A DNA stretch of 64,000 nucleotides from Fuscovulum ytuae (GTDB taxonomy: Bacteria > Pseudomonadota > Alphaproteobacteria > Rhodobacterales > Rhodobacteraceae): the NCBI RefSeq assembly GCF_029953595.1, contig NZ_CP124535.1, forward strand, positions 620,001 through 684,000. The letters run 5' to 3'. Position 1 is the first letter of the stretch. Every line of letters starts with the position of its first letter. The translations under genes and the position numbers were made by a program. Of this stretch, positions 16,144 through 24,404 are shown piece by piece. Below the pieces are notes generated by a model. It was not told where the DNA came from, did no database searches, and worked only from the letters and a program-made list of their open reading frames with translations.

Positions 16144-16461
16144 ATGACATCGCTTGCCACCAGAAAGACCCAGCTTGAGGCACGGCTTGCCGACCTGCGC
16201 GGGCGCTTGGCCGGAATTGAGGCGGAGCTTGATTCGCATCACTCGGCGGATTGGGAGGAGTTGGCTACCGAACGCGAGGGCGATGAGGTGCTGGAAGGTA
16301 TGGGCGTGAGTGGCCAGCAAGAGATCCGCCGCATCGAAGCCGCCCTGCAACGCCTTGCAGAAGACGAGTACGGAACTTGCGTAAGATGCGGAGCAAAGAT
16401 CAGCGAAGAGCGGCTGGATGCGCTGCCCTACACGCCCTTTTGCCGCAACTGCGCCAGTTAG
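16144..16461 (+). CDS. TraR/DksA-type C4 zinc-finger protein
   Basis: 105-aa DksA-family protein. It has an N-terminal coiled coil (about residues 1-70, acidic tip near SADWEELATE) and a C4 finger with CVRCG and CRNCA. It is shorter than E. coli DksA (151 aa). Such proteins bind RNA polymerase through the secondary channel. ATG 16144 follows AGGGAGGCCCCAAA. The FNR-type box upstream suggests anaerobic induction. Confidence 0.88.
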   Translation: MTSLATRKTQLEARLADLRGRLAGIEAELDSHHSADWEELATEREGDEVLEGMGVSGQQEIRRIEAALQRLAEDEYGTCVRCGAKISEERLDALPYTPFCRNCAS

Positions 16462-16472
16462 GGGGAATACGG

Positions 16473-16718
16473 ATGGACCATGACAAGGACGGACAAGGCG
16501 CTGACTTGGCGCGGATGGCTGGTTGGATGGGGGGAGCGCTTGAGGCGGCTGCAGCCGGGCAGGCGCTGACCCTTGCGCTTTTGCGGGCCGAGATGGAGGC
16601 CATTGCCCAATTGATGCCGGGCGTGCCCGCCGATCCCATCCCCGATGCCGAAGAAGAGGCCACTCGCCGGGCTGATGAAGCGCGGATTGAGGAAGATCAC
16701 GATAACCTTCCGGTCTGA
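16473..16718 (+). CDS. Small hypothetical protein downstream of dksA-like gene
   Basis: 81-aa acidic protein, mostly helical by composition (MDHDKDGQGADLARMAGWMG, then an Ala/Leu-rich stretch, then a charged tail EEEATRRADEARIEEDHDN). ATG 16473 comes 12 bp after the DksA-like stop, preceded by GGGGGAATACGG, so it is probably co-transcribed. No family recognised. Confidence 0.65.
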   Translation: MDHDKDGQGADLARMAGWMGGALEAAAAGQALTLALLRAEMEAIAQLMPGVPADPIPDAEEEATRRADEARIEEDHDNLPV

Positions 16719-16805
16719 GGCGCCGCACCCACCGCCGCGGCGGCATTGCCTTTCTTCCACGACACGCGCTTTAATAGTGGGGCTTGGGATAGAGGTGCGG
16801 AAGGC

Positions 16806-18596
16806 ATGGATGGGGCGATGGCCGAGGGTGGCACGGTTCGGGTGACGCGCATAGGTGCGCTGGTCGAGATCGTGCTGTCCCATCCACCCGTCAACGCCCT
16901 TGGGGCCACAATGCGGGTCGACCTTGCTGCCGCAGTCGATCAAGCCGAGGCAGGTGGGGCTGAAGCCGTGCTGATCCGGGGGGATGGGCCGATCTTTTCG
17001 GCGGGTGCCGATATCGGCGAGATGGGGTCGAACCCTGTGGCCCTGCCTTTGGGGCATATCTGCGACCGGATCGAGGGGCTTTCGCTGCCCGTCGTGGTTC
17101 TGCTTTCGGGGCCTGCAATCGGTGGCGGGCTGGAGCTTGCGCTGGCCGCGCATCTGAGGCTTGCGGTCGAAGGGGCGCATGTTTCGCTGCCAGAGGTGCA
17201 TTTGGGCCTTTTGCCGGGGGCCGGGGGGACACAGCGCCTGCCACGCCTTGTAGGGGCGGAGGTGGCGCTTGATCTGATGTTGACGGGGCGGGTTTTGCCT
17301 GCGGCAGAGGCCTTGGCGATCGGGGTGATCGACCGGGTGATCCCTGCAGGGGTGGATGCGGTGGCCGAGGCGCGGGCCGCGGCGCTCACGCTGGCGCAAA
17401 GCGGGACGTGGCGGCGGACGGGCGATTTGCGCGACGGCTTTCGGGATGTGACGGGTTATCGCGCTGCGCTGGACGCGGCGCGGCAGGCGCGGCGCGGAGG
17501 ACGGCTTCCGGCGCCCGGAAGGATCGTGGATTGCGTGGAGGCGGCGCTCCTTCTGCCGTTGGAGCAGGGGTTGGCTTTTGAATCGGCGGCCTTTGGCGAT
17601 CTGGCGGCGTCGGTGGAATCGGTGGGCCTGCGCCATGCCTTTCGGGCAGAACGCGCAGCGCGCCGCGTGCCGGCGGCATTTGGGCGGATTGAGGCGAAGC
17701 CGCCTGTGCGTTTGTCAATTTGGGGGGCGGGGGGCATGGCCCCCATGGTCGCACGGCGGGCATTGGAAGCGGGGTTTGCGGTGATGCTGGCCGATCCTGA
17801 CCGTGATGTGCTGGTCGCGGCATTAGAGACGGTGGCCGCTGCACAAGAGGCTGCCGTTCAGGCCGGTGGTTTGACGCCAGAGGCACGGGATGCTGATTGG
17901 GCGCGGCTTTTGCCGGCAATCGGCCCCGCACGTTTGGGTGAGGCCGAGTTGGTGCTGACGACCCGCAGCGATCTGGTGCTGTCTGCGCCGCGCGCTGTGC
18001 TGGCCTTGGGTGTTCCCTCGCCTGCCGGTGCCATGGCCCTCTCCTTGGTGGATCAGGCGCAGCCTTTGGCCGAATTGGTGCTGGATGGCGTTGCCCCGCA
18101 GCGTGCAGCATTGGCTTTGGCCTTTGCGCGCAAGATGGGCTGGACCCTTGTCACAACGGGGCCGGGCGGGCCGATTGCGGCGGCGCTGGCCACGGCGCTG
18201 GCCGAGGCGGTGTCGCATATGGAAGCGCGCAAGGTGCCGCGAGCCGTGATCGCGCAGGCGCTGGCCTTGGCAGGGATCGCGGGCGAGGGGCGAGAGGGAA
18301 CCCCAAGCCGGGTGGAAGAGGTCATCGCGCGGCGCTGCCTTGGGGCCTTGGCCAATGCCGGGGCGCGGTTGATCGAGGCGGGGGTGGCGCGCGATGCGGC
18401 GGTGGTGGATTGGGTCGCCATCGCTGCAGGCATTGTTGCACGCTGGACGGGCGGGCCGATGCATCAGGCCGATCGGCGCGGCCTTTTGGTTCTTCGCCGC
18501 GATCTGAAGGTCTGGGCAGCCGAGGCGCCTGCGCTTTATTCCCCCGCGCCGCTTTTGGATCGGTTGATCGGCGAAGGGCGAGGGTTTGGTGCATAG
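16806..18596 (+). CDS. Enoyl-CoA hydratase fused to degenerate 3-hydroxyacyl-CoA dehydrogenase domain
   Basis: 596-aa FadJ/FadB-like fusion, shorter than the usual 700 or more residues. The crotonase domain (about 10-270) keeps both catalytic glutamates, in IGGGLELALAAH and SLPEVHLGLLPG. The second half has a Rossmann-like start GAGGMAPMVARRALEAGF, but the catalytic HFFNP histidine motif is missing; the aligned region reads PAGAMALSLVDQAQPLAEL. It may act only as a hydratase/isomerase. Start could be ATG 16806 or 16818; I chose 16806, preceded by GAGGTGCGGAAGG. Confidence 0.82.
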   Translation: MDGAMAEGGTVRVTRIGALVEIVLSHPPVNALGATMRVDLAAAVDQAEAGGAEAVLIRGDGPIFSAGADIGEMGSNPVALPLGHICDRIEGLSLPVVVLLSGPAIGGGLELALAAHLRLAVEGAHVSLPEVHLGLLPGAGGTQRLPRLVGAEVALDLMLTGRVLPAAEALAIGVIDRVIPAGVDAVAEARAAALTLAQSGTWRRTGDLRDGFRDVTGYRAALDAARQARRGGRLPAPGRIVDCVEAALLLPLEQGLAFESAAFGDLAASVESVGLRHAFRAERAARRVPAAFGRIEAKPPVRLSIWGAGGMAPMVARRALEAGFAVMLADPDRDVLVAALETVAAAQEAAVQAGGLTPEARDADWARLLPAIGPARLGEAELVLTTRSDLVLSAPRAVLALGVPSPAGAMALSLVDQAQPLAELVLDGVAPQRAALALAFARKMGWTLVTTGPGGPIAAALATALAEAVSHMEARKVPRAVIAQALALAGIAGEGREGTPSRVEEVIARRCLGALANAGARLIEAGVARDAAVVDWVAIAAGIVARWTGGPMHQADRRGLLVLRRDLKVWAAEAPALYSPAPLLDRLIGEGRGFGA

Positions 18597-18599
18597 GTC

Positions 18600-18818
18600 T
18601 TAGCCGCCAAGGATGACGCCGAAGATCACGGCCATCAGCCCCAGCGCGGAAATCGCCAGGGCGCCAAGGTTCAGCGCGATCACGCGTTGCAGTCTTGCCT
18701 TCACTTCGGTCTCTGGCAGGGCAGCGCGTTTGGCCTGAACGCCCAAGACGACGCACCACAAAAGCCCTGCCACGCCCAAAAGCGTCAGCGCCGCACCGCC
18801 CCAGATCATGTAGTCCAT
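18600..18818 (-). CDS. Small two-helix membrane protein
   Basis: 72-aa protein with two hydrophobic helices (about 5-27 and 47-70) joined by a charged loop KRAALPETEVKARLQR. Start ATG 18818 is set by CGGAGG 6 bp upstream; longer in-frame starts lack a ribosome-binding site. It is convergent with the hydratase fusion, 3 bp apart. A conserved-looking hypothetical membrane protein; function unknown. Confidence 0.75.
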   Translation of the reverse strand: MDYMIWGGAALTLLGVAGLLWCVVLGVQAKRAALPETEVKARLQRVIALNLGALAISALGLMAVIFGVILGG

Positions 18819-18961
18819 TGCTGCCTCCGCAGGCTTCATCCGCGCCGGGGGTGGTAACGCGGCCCGACCGTGCTGGCAAGGTGGCAAGGGGTGGCTTGAA
18901 CCCGGCGGGCCAGGCGGGTTAGGGAAGGTCTTCCGTTTTTCCGTAAAACAACGAGGGCAGG

Positions 18962-19216
18962 ATGAGCGACCCGACCGATGCCTATAACGTCACCGCCGAC
19001 GAGCTGCGCCAATTCATCGAGCGCTATGAGCAGCTGGAATCCGAAAAGAAGGACGTGGTCGAACAGCAAAAAGAGCTGATGGCCGAAGCCAAGGGTCGCG
19101 GATACGACACCAAGGTGATGCGCAAGGTGATCGCCCTGCGAAAGCGCAAGCCCGATGAGATCGCCGAGGAAGAGGCGGTGCTTGAGATGTATAAGCAAGC
19201 CCTTGGGATGCAGTAA
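18962..19216 (+). CDS. gapR: GapR-family (DUF2312) nucleoid-associated protein
   Basis: 84-aa protein matching the short coiled-coil DUF2312 family (ELRQFIERYEQLESEKKDV, then a basic stretch RKVIALRKRKPDE). In Caulobacter, GapR binds overtwisted AT-rich DNA ahead of replication and transcription and assists topoisomerases. Length is normal and ATG 18962 follows GAGGGCAGG. Confidence 0.93.
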   Translation: MSDPTDAYNVTADELRQFIERYEQLESEKKDVVEQQKELMAEAKGRGYDTKVMRKVIALRKRKPDEIAEEEAVLEMYKQALGMQ

Positions 19217-19225
19217 GCCGCAAGT

Positions 19226-19257
19226 CGGGGGTCAGGCCGACAGGAAGGTGACCCCCG
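19226..19257. terminator. Bidirectional hairpin between gapR and the convergent gene
   Basis: CGGGGGTCA (19226-19234) pairs with TGACCCCCG (19249-19257) across a 14-base loop. It starts 9 bp after the gapR stop and overlaps the 3' end of the convergent sulfotransferase-like gene. Confidence 0.5.
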
Positions 19258-20107
19258 GCGTTGCACGGATGCGGGCGATATCGTCGCGGTAATTCGCCGT
19301 GAGCGTGGCGACCATGTCGTCATCCCAGCCGGGCAAATCCAGTTCCATATCCACCTGATCGGGCAGGGCGAATTTATCAAGGAAGGCCGACACGATCCGG
19401 CGCCGCTGCATCACGGAGGAGGGCGGGTTGGATTTCAGATAGGCACGCATCCTGTCCAGCCCTTCGGAGGACATGATTTCGGTCAGAAGGTCGTCGCTGT
19501 CTGTCAGCACGGTGCCCGGCGCATGGCCGGAGACGGCATCCAGAACTTCGGGCCAGATCAGGGGCGTGTCTTCATCGCACCAGATGGTGAGATTGGCGTC
19601 CGGGTTCAGGGTGCGGACCTCTTCGATCAGGCGGAACCAGCTGAGCGTGCGGGGTTCCGCGCCGCCCATGACATCGTCATAGCTTTTGCCCGGAAGGCGG
19701 CTGAGGAGCGCGGGCAGGAAAGACGCAAGGTTGCGGATGGCGAGGTGAAACTCACCCTCGATTTCCGGAAAAATCTGGGTGAAGGCGCGGATGCGTTCGG
19801 CCGCCGCAGGATAAAGCCTGTCCGACCGGATCACCCATTGCGGATAGCTGAGGAAGTTTTCCCATGACAGGATCAGACGGTCGGCGCGTTCTTCGTCCAT
19901 GATCTGGTCAAGGACGACGGCCTGCGTGTCGCGGCTGGCGGCGCGGCCCTTCAGCGTGACGGCGGTATCCCGCAGGAGCGTGCGATAGCGGGTTGGCGCA
20001 GGCACGACGATCCCTTGCGCCCCAAGGGTGTCCCGGTTCTTCCACAGACAGCGGACAAGTCTTTCATCATCCGTGCAATGGGCACCGAGGTGGTAAACGA
20101 TACGCAT
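19232..20107 (-). CDS. Sulfotransferase-like hypothetical protein
   Basis: 291-aa protein starting MRIVYHLGAHCTDDERLVR, which resembles the N-terminus of P-loop sulfotransferases in Rhodobacterales, though the classical GxxxSGT loop is not evident. Internal features include LILSWENFLSYPQW and LAIRNLASFLPALLSR, the second resembling the RNP segment of sulfotransferases. ATG 20107 is chosen because the longer frame upstream runs into the divergent permease. Function unknown. Confidence 0.65.
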   Translation of the reverse strand: MRIVYHLGAHCTDDERLVRCLWKNRDTLGAQGIVVPAPTRYRTLLRDTAVTLKGRAASRDTQAVVLDQIMDEERADRLILSWENFLSYPQWVIRSDRLYPAAAERIRAFTQIFPEIEGEFHLAIRNLASFLPALLSRLPGKSYDDVMGGAEPRTLSWFRLIEEVRTLNPDANLTIWCDEDTPLIWPEVLDAVSGHAPGTVLTDSDDLLTEIMSSEGLDRMRAYLKSNPPSSVMQRRRIVSAFLDKFALPDQVDMELDLPGWDDDMVATLTANYRDDIARIRATPGVTFLSA

Positions 20108-20198
20108 GGTGACTGTACTGCTCTCTACCGTCTTTTCACGCCGACTATACGGGCTTTTCTGGACAGGGAAACCGCTTTCCGTTATCTGCTGCCGCATG

Positions 20199-21851
20199 AT
20201 GACCGAGCAAAACAGTCGGATTCCTCTGCGCTTGCCTCGGCTGGATGGCTGGTCGCTGGGCGCTGTGGTGATTGCGGGTATCGTTCTGGCGCCGATGCTG
20301 TCGGTTCTTTGGATCGCGTTGCATCCGACCGAGAACATCTGGCCACATCTGCTGTCTACCGTGCTGCCGCGCTATTTCGGCACGACATTGTATCTGATGC
20401 TGGGCGTCGGGATCGTGACAGCGGTTGTGGGCACGGGGGCGGCATGGCTGGTGGTGATGTATCGTTTTCCGGGGTCGCGCTGGCTGGACCATGCGCTGCT
20501 GTTTCCTTTGGCGATTCCGGCCTATGTCGGCGCCTATGCGCTTGTCGATTTCCTGCAATATGCGGGGCCTGTGCAGGGGGCGATGCGCGCCGCGATGGGT
20601 TGGGAGACCGCGCGGGATTACTGGTTCCCTGAGGTGCGATCGGCGGAGATGGCCATCCTTGTGCTGTCCTTTGCGCTATACCCTTACGTCTATCTTCTGG
20701 CCCGTGCCGCATTCCGCGAAATGTCGGGTTGCGGATACGAGGTGGCGCGCGCCTTGGGGGCGGGGCCTTGGGGTCTGTTCTTCCGCGTGGGCCTGCCCTT
20801 GGCGCGGCCTGCCATCGCGACAGGCGTGGCGCTGGCCTTGATGGAGACGGTCGCCGATTACGGAACGGTGAATTATTTCGGCATCCAGACCCTGACGACG
20901 GGCGTCTTTTCCACGTGGCTCAACGGCAATAATGCGGGCGGGGCGGCGCAGATCGCGGGTGTGATCCTGATGTTGATCTTCCTGCTGGTCGCGTTAGAGC
21001 GGACGGGGCGGCGCAACGCGCGGTTCTATCGGATGGGGCGCGCGCAGCGCCCGGTGGAGCGGGCGATCCTGTCTGGCACGCGCGGTTGGATGGCCTTTGC
21101 GCTTTGCCTTTTGCCCTTTGCCTTGGGCTTTCTGCTGCCGGTGGCGGTGATGTTGGATCATTCGCTGGACAATCCCGATGTTTGGGTTGCGCCGGGGTTG
21201 TTCAAGGCGCTTGGGAACACGCTTTTGGTGGGTGGCCTTGCGGCGGTGCTGACGGTGGGGGCGGCGCTCTTTCTGGTCTATGCCGTGCGGATGGCGGGAC
21301 GGGGGGTGGCGCGGGTCGTGCTGCCCCTGACAACGCTGGGTTATGCGGCGCCGGGGGCAGTGCTTGCGGTGGGGCTTCTGGTGCCGTTAGCGGCTTTGGA
21401 TAACCGGGTCGCGGATGGGGTGCTGGCGCTGACGGGCTGGGATCCGGGGCTGATCATGACGGGGACAGCGGGTGCCATAATCCTGGCCTATGGCGTGCGG
21501 TTTTTCGGGATCGCGCAGGGCGCGGTGGATGCGGCCTTCGGGCGCGTCTCGCCCAATCTGCCGATGGCGGCGCGGTCTTTGGGACGCAGCGCAGGCGGCA
21601 CCTTGGGAGCGGTTTACCTGCCCTTGATGCGCGGGTCGGTGGCAACCGCGCTTTTGGTCGTCTTCGTGGATTGCGTGAAGGAATTGCCTGCGACGTTGCT
21701 GCTGCGGCCCTTCAATTTCAATACGCTGGCTACCCGGGTCTACGAGTTGGCAAGTCTTGAGCGGCTGGGCGAAGCCGCCCCGGCCGCGCTGGTTGTGATG
21801 GCCGTAGGCCTTGCCGCCGTGGCGGCGCTGGCCCGCGCAAACCGCGCCTGA
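20199..21851 (+). CDS. Iron(III)-type ABC transporter permease (FbpB-like, two-domain)
   Basis: About 550-aa inner-membrane permease with two fused permease halves, each with an EAA-like loop (FREMSGCGYEVARALGAGP at about 175; MAARSLGRSAGGTLGAVYLP at about 455). This matches the FbpB/AfuB/ThiP group. No binding protein or ATPase gene is adjacent, so partners must lie elsewhere. Adjacent ATGs at 20196 and 20199 are both possible; neither has a strong ribosome-binding site. It is divergent from the sulfotransferase-like gene. Confidence 0.87.
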   Translation: MTEQNSRIPLRLPRLDGWSLGAVVIAGIVLAPMLSVLWIALHPTENIWPHLLSTVLPRYFGTTLYLMLGVGIVTAVVGTGAAWLVVMYRFPGSRWLDHALLFPLAIPAYVGAYALVDFLQYAGPVQGAMRAAMGWETARDYWFPEVRSAEMAILVLSFALYPYVYLLARAAFREMSGCGYEVARALGAGPWGLFFRVGLPLARPAIATGVALALMETVADYGTVNYFGIQTLTTGVFSTWLNGNNAGGAAQIAGVILMLIFLLVALERTGRRNARFYRMGRAQRPVERAILSGTRGWMAFALCLLPFALGFLLPVAVMLDHSLDNPDVWVAPGLFKALGNTLLVGGLAAVLTVGAALFLVYAVRMAGRGVARVVLPLTTLGYAAPGAVLAVGLLVPLAALDNRVADGVLALTGWDPGLIMTGTAGAIILAYGVRFFGIAQGAVDAAFGRVSPNLPMAARSLGRSAGGTLGAVYLPLMRGSVATALLVVFVDCVKELPATLLLRPFNFNTLATRVYELASLERLGEAAPAALVVMAVGLAAVAALARANRA

Positions 21852-21896
21852 CCGCGCCTTGCAAGGGGACGGGAAAGCGGTTATCTGAACCATCGT

Positions 21897-21972
21897 GCCT
21901 CTATAGCTCAGCTGGTAGAGCACCTGATTTGTAATCAGGGGGTCGGGGGTTCGAGCCCCTCTGGGGGCACCA
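21897..21972 (+). tRNA. tRNA-Thr (TGT)
   Basis: 76-nt cloverleaf: acceptor GCCTCTA/TGGGGGC, D-arm GCTCAGCTGGTAGAGC, anticodon arm CCTGA-TTTGTAA-TCAGG (anticodon TGT), T-arm GGGGGTTCGAGCCCCTC region, encoded CCA at the 3' end. Confidence 0.97.
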
Positions 21973-22102
21973 TTATCGCCAAGGGGCGGTTTTCCCGCAG
22001 AAAGGGACAGCGACGAACAGGTCGCACGTGGTCGATTTCGCCCTTGCATTTGGCGTGGGGGCAAGGTGCTGTCGGCGCGGATTTGCAAAGAGTGCGAAAG
22101 AC

Positions 22103-23035
22103 ATGGGGACCACCTTCATTGCCTCGGCCATCGTATTGGTGACTGGCATTTTCTGGGGTCTTTATTGGCTGCCTGTCCGCGCGATTGCCGATCTTGGGCT
22201 TGACGGGGCGTGGGGGACGGGGGCGATCACGCTTGCGGCGGCGCTGGTGCTGTTGCCGTCACTTTGGCGGCATGGCGCTGCTATCCGGCAGGCCGATCGA
22301 GTGGGCGTGTTGGCGCTGGCGCTGGGAGGGGCGGCATTCGCGCTTTATTCCATCGGCTTCCTTTATGGGCGCGTGGCCTTGATTGTCCTTTTGTGGTTCT
22401 TCAGCCCGGTCTGGAGCGTGCTGATCGCCCGTTTCCTGCTGGGCTGGCAGGTGCCGCGCTTGCGGATTGCGGCCATTGCGGCGGGCCTTTTGGGTCTGTT
22501 CATCATGCTGGGGGGCGAGGATGGGGTGCCGCTGCCCGGCAGTCTGGGCGAATGGATGGCCTTCGTCGGTGGTCTGATCTGGGCCTTTGCCACGGCAGGA
22601 ATGCGGCTGCGATCAACGCTGCCGCCCGCGCCTGCGGCCTTTTTGTTCGCCATCGGGGCTGCGGTGACCTCGGTCCTGTTCGCGCCCTTTCTTGAACCTT
22701 TTCCCCTTATTGCCGAGGGCGACCGCTTTGCCGTTGCAGTTCAGGTGATGCTGACCGGGGCATTGTGGTGGGGCTTGTCCATCGCTGCGCTGATGTGGGC
22801 TGCGCTTCGGCTGGACCCAGCGCGGGTTGGCATCCTTCTGATGACAGAAGTGATTTTTGGTGCCGTTACGGCCGCGCTTTTTGCGGGGGAAACCCTGTCG
22901 CGGAGCGAGGTGATCGGGGGCGCGCTGGTGATACTTTGCGGCCTTTTGGAAGTCTGGCCCGTGAAGGAGGTTCAAAGAACCGATCCACGTCACGGCGACG
23001 GGGCGGGGCCGCCGGATGCAGCGGCCCCGCCTTGA
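22103..23035 (+). CDS. EamA/DMT-family transporter
   Basis: 310-aa ten-helix drug/metabolite transporter with two EamA halves. The N-terminal half begins IVLVTGIFWGLYWLPVRA; the second half contains LTGALWWGLSIAALMWAAL and ends in VIFGAVTAALFAGETLSRSE. I chose ATG 22103; a GTG start at 22028 would add 25 residues of poor quality close to the tRNA. The last residues (GAGPPDAAAPP) are encoded by the left and right arms of a terminator hairpin. Substrate unknown. Confidence 0.87.
   Translation: MGTTFIASAIVLVTGIFWGLYWLPVRAIADLGLDGAWGTGAITLAAALVLLPSLWRHGAAIRQADRVGVLALALGGAAFALYSIGFLYGRVALIVLLWFFSPVWSVLIARFLLGWQVPRLRIAAIAAGLLGLFIMLGGEDGVPLPGSLGEWMAFVGGLIWAFATAGMRLRSTLPPAPAAFLFAIGAAVTSVLFAPFLEPFPLIAEGDRFAVAVQVMLTGALWWGLSIAALMWAALRLDPARVGILLMTEVIFGAVTAALFAGETLSRSEVIGGALVILCGLLEVWPVKEVQRTDPRHGDGAGPPDAAAPP
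23002..23031 (+). terminator. Strong hairpin overlapping the end of the EamA gene
   Basis: GGCGGGGCCGC, 8-base loop, GCGGCCCCGCC: an 11-bp perfect stem that covers the last codons, with the stop codon just beyond it. It may serve both this gene and the convergent creatinase gene. Confidence 0.6.
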
Positions 23036-23050
23036 TCCGTATGGCGGTCC

Positions 23051-24283
23051 TTACGCGCCGCGCTTGCCAACGATCAGGTGATCCGGTCCGTAGGGGAAGC
23101 CCGTGATGTTGCGGTTGCCCTTGTTGTTGTCATCGGTAATGACGAGGATGTCATGCTCCCGATACCCGCCCGCGCCGGGCAAGTGGTTCGGGATGGTGAT
23201 CATCGGTTCCATCGAAACGACCATGCCCGGCTCGAGGACGGTGTCGCAATCCTCGCGCAGTTCTAGCCCGGCTTCGCGGCCGTAATAGTGGCAGAGCACG
23301 CCGAAGCTGTGGCCGTAGCCGAAGGAGCGGTACTGCAGAAGACTCGCCTCTGCATACATTGCGTTAAGCTCTTTGGCGACATCGCTGCACTTGTTGCCCG
23401 GCACCAGCAGCTCCTTGCCGCGATCATGGATCTTGCAGTTGAATTCCCACAGGCGGATGTGTTCGTCGGTCGCGGTTTCTGCGAAAAGCGTGCGTTCCAG
23501 CGCCACATAATAGCCCGCGACCATCGGGAAGCAGTTGAGCGACAGGATGTCGCCGCGTTCGATCTTGCGGCTGGTGACGGGGTTATGGGCGCCGTCGGTG
23601 TTGATGCCAGACTGGAACCAGGTCCAGGTGTCCATCAGTTCGCCCTCAGGCCAGATGCGGGCAATTTCACGCACCATGGTGGCGGTGGAATGCAGCGCCA
23701 CCTCATGTTCAGGCACGCCCACTTGGGTGGCTTCGACGCAGGCGGCACCGCCGATATCGGCGATACGCGTCATCTTTTCGATATGGGCGATTTCTTCGGC
23801 CGATTTGATCATCCGCAGGCGCATGGCCGGGGCGGCGATATCGACGAATTCCATCTGCGGGAATTCGGACTTCAGCAGGTTTAACGTGTCGATGGTGATG
23901 TGATCGTATTCGATCCCCAGCCGCTTTACCCCTGCCGTCAGTTGGCGAATGGCGTGGAAGTAGTTGTCCTTCTGCCAGTCGGTATAGGTGACGTTGCGCC
24001 CGCCAAAGGTACGCCGCCACGGCTGGCCCCCGTCGATCCCCGCCGAGATGGAGGTGGAAATCGTGTGATCCACCAGCAGACCATAGCGCCGTCCGAATTG
24101 GCAGAACAGGAAGTCAGAATAGTAGTTGATGTTGTGATAGGACGTGAAGAGCGCTGCATCGATGCCATTGTCGGCCATCACCTTGCGGATCGCGTCCAGA
24201 CGACGCTGCATTTCGGCATCCGAGAAGGTGGGGGCAGGGCGGTCGCCATTGCCCACGTAGTTTTGCAGTCTTTCGCGTTCCAT
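23051..24283 (-). CDS. Creatinase (creatine amidinohydrolase, M24 fold)
   Basis: 410-aa cytoplasmic enzyme hydrolysing creatine to sarcosine and urea. It is recognisable over its full length: FTSYHNINYYSDFL, NIDGGQPWRR-like AGIDGGQPWRRT, MDTWTWFQSGINTDGAHNPV with the catalytic histidine at residue 233, and FGYGHSFG and EPGMVVSMEPM in the C-terminal pita-bread domain. It lacks the metal ligands of true M24 aminopeptidases, as creatinases do. Divergent from a LysR gene. This is a close match in memory to the Pseudomonas putida enzyme. Confidence 0.93.
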   Translation of the reverse strand: MERERLQNYVGNGDRPAPTFSDAEMQRRLDAIRKVMADNGIDAALFTSYHNINYYSDFLFCQFGRRYGLLVDHTISTSISAGIDGGQPWRRTFGGRNVTYTDWQKDNYFHAIRQLTAGVKRLGIEYDHITIDTLNLLKSEFPQMEFVDIAAPAMRLRMIKSAEEIAHIEKMTRIADIGGAACVEATQVGVPEHEVALHSTATMVREIARIWPEGELMDTWTWFQSGINTDGAHNPVTSRKIERGDILSLNCFPMVAGYYVALERTLFAETATDEHIRLWEFNCKIHDRGKELLVPGNKCSDVAKELNAMYAEASLLQYRSFGYGHSFGVLCHYYGREAGLELREDCDTVLEPGMVVSMEPMITIPNHLPGAGGYREHDILVITDDNNKGNRNITGFPYGPDHLIVGKRGA

Positions 24284-24369
24284 TTCCGGCCTCCGTCGGG
24301 TGATGCTTTTGCGGCGAACAGTTCGCCTTCGTTGGGGCGATTGTCAAAAGAGGCTTTCTCATGCGATGG

Positions 24370-24384
24370 ATGAGAAAATCTCAT
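24370..24384. promoter_or_regulatory. Probable LysR operator between creatinase and lysR
   Basis: ATGAGAAAATCTCAT is a perfect 6-3-6 palindrome of the T-N11-A type, 20 bp before the LysR start codon at 24405 and 86 bp from the creatinase start. Its position also argues against the longer LysR start at 24366. Confidence 0.6.
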
Positions 24385-24404
24385 TTGTCCTTGGGGCGCG
24401 CGTC

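Noticed and set aside
21387..22088. Minus-strand open frame across tRNA-Thr with the typical RGARTPDPLITNQ run
   Set aside because: This is the well-known false translation of a tRNA gene and is a shadow of the permease gene.
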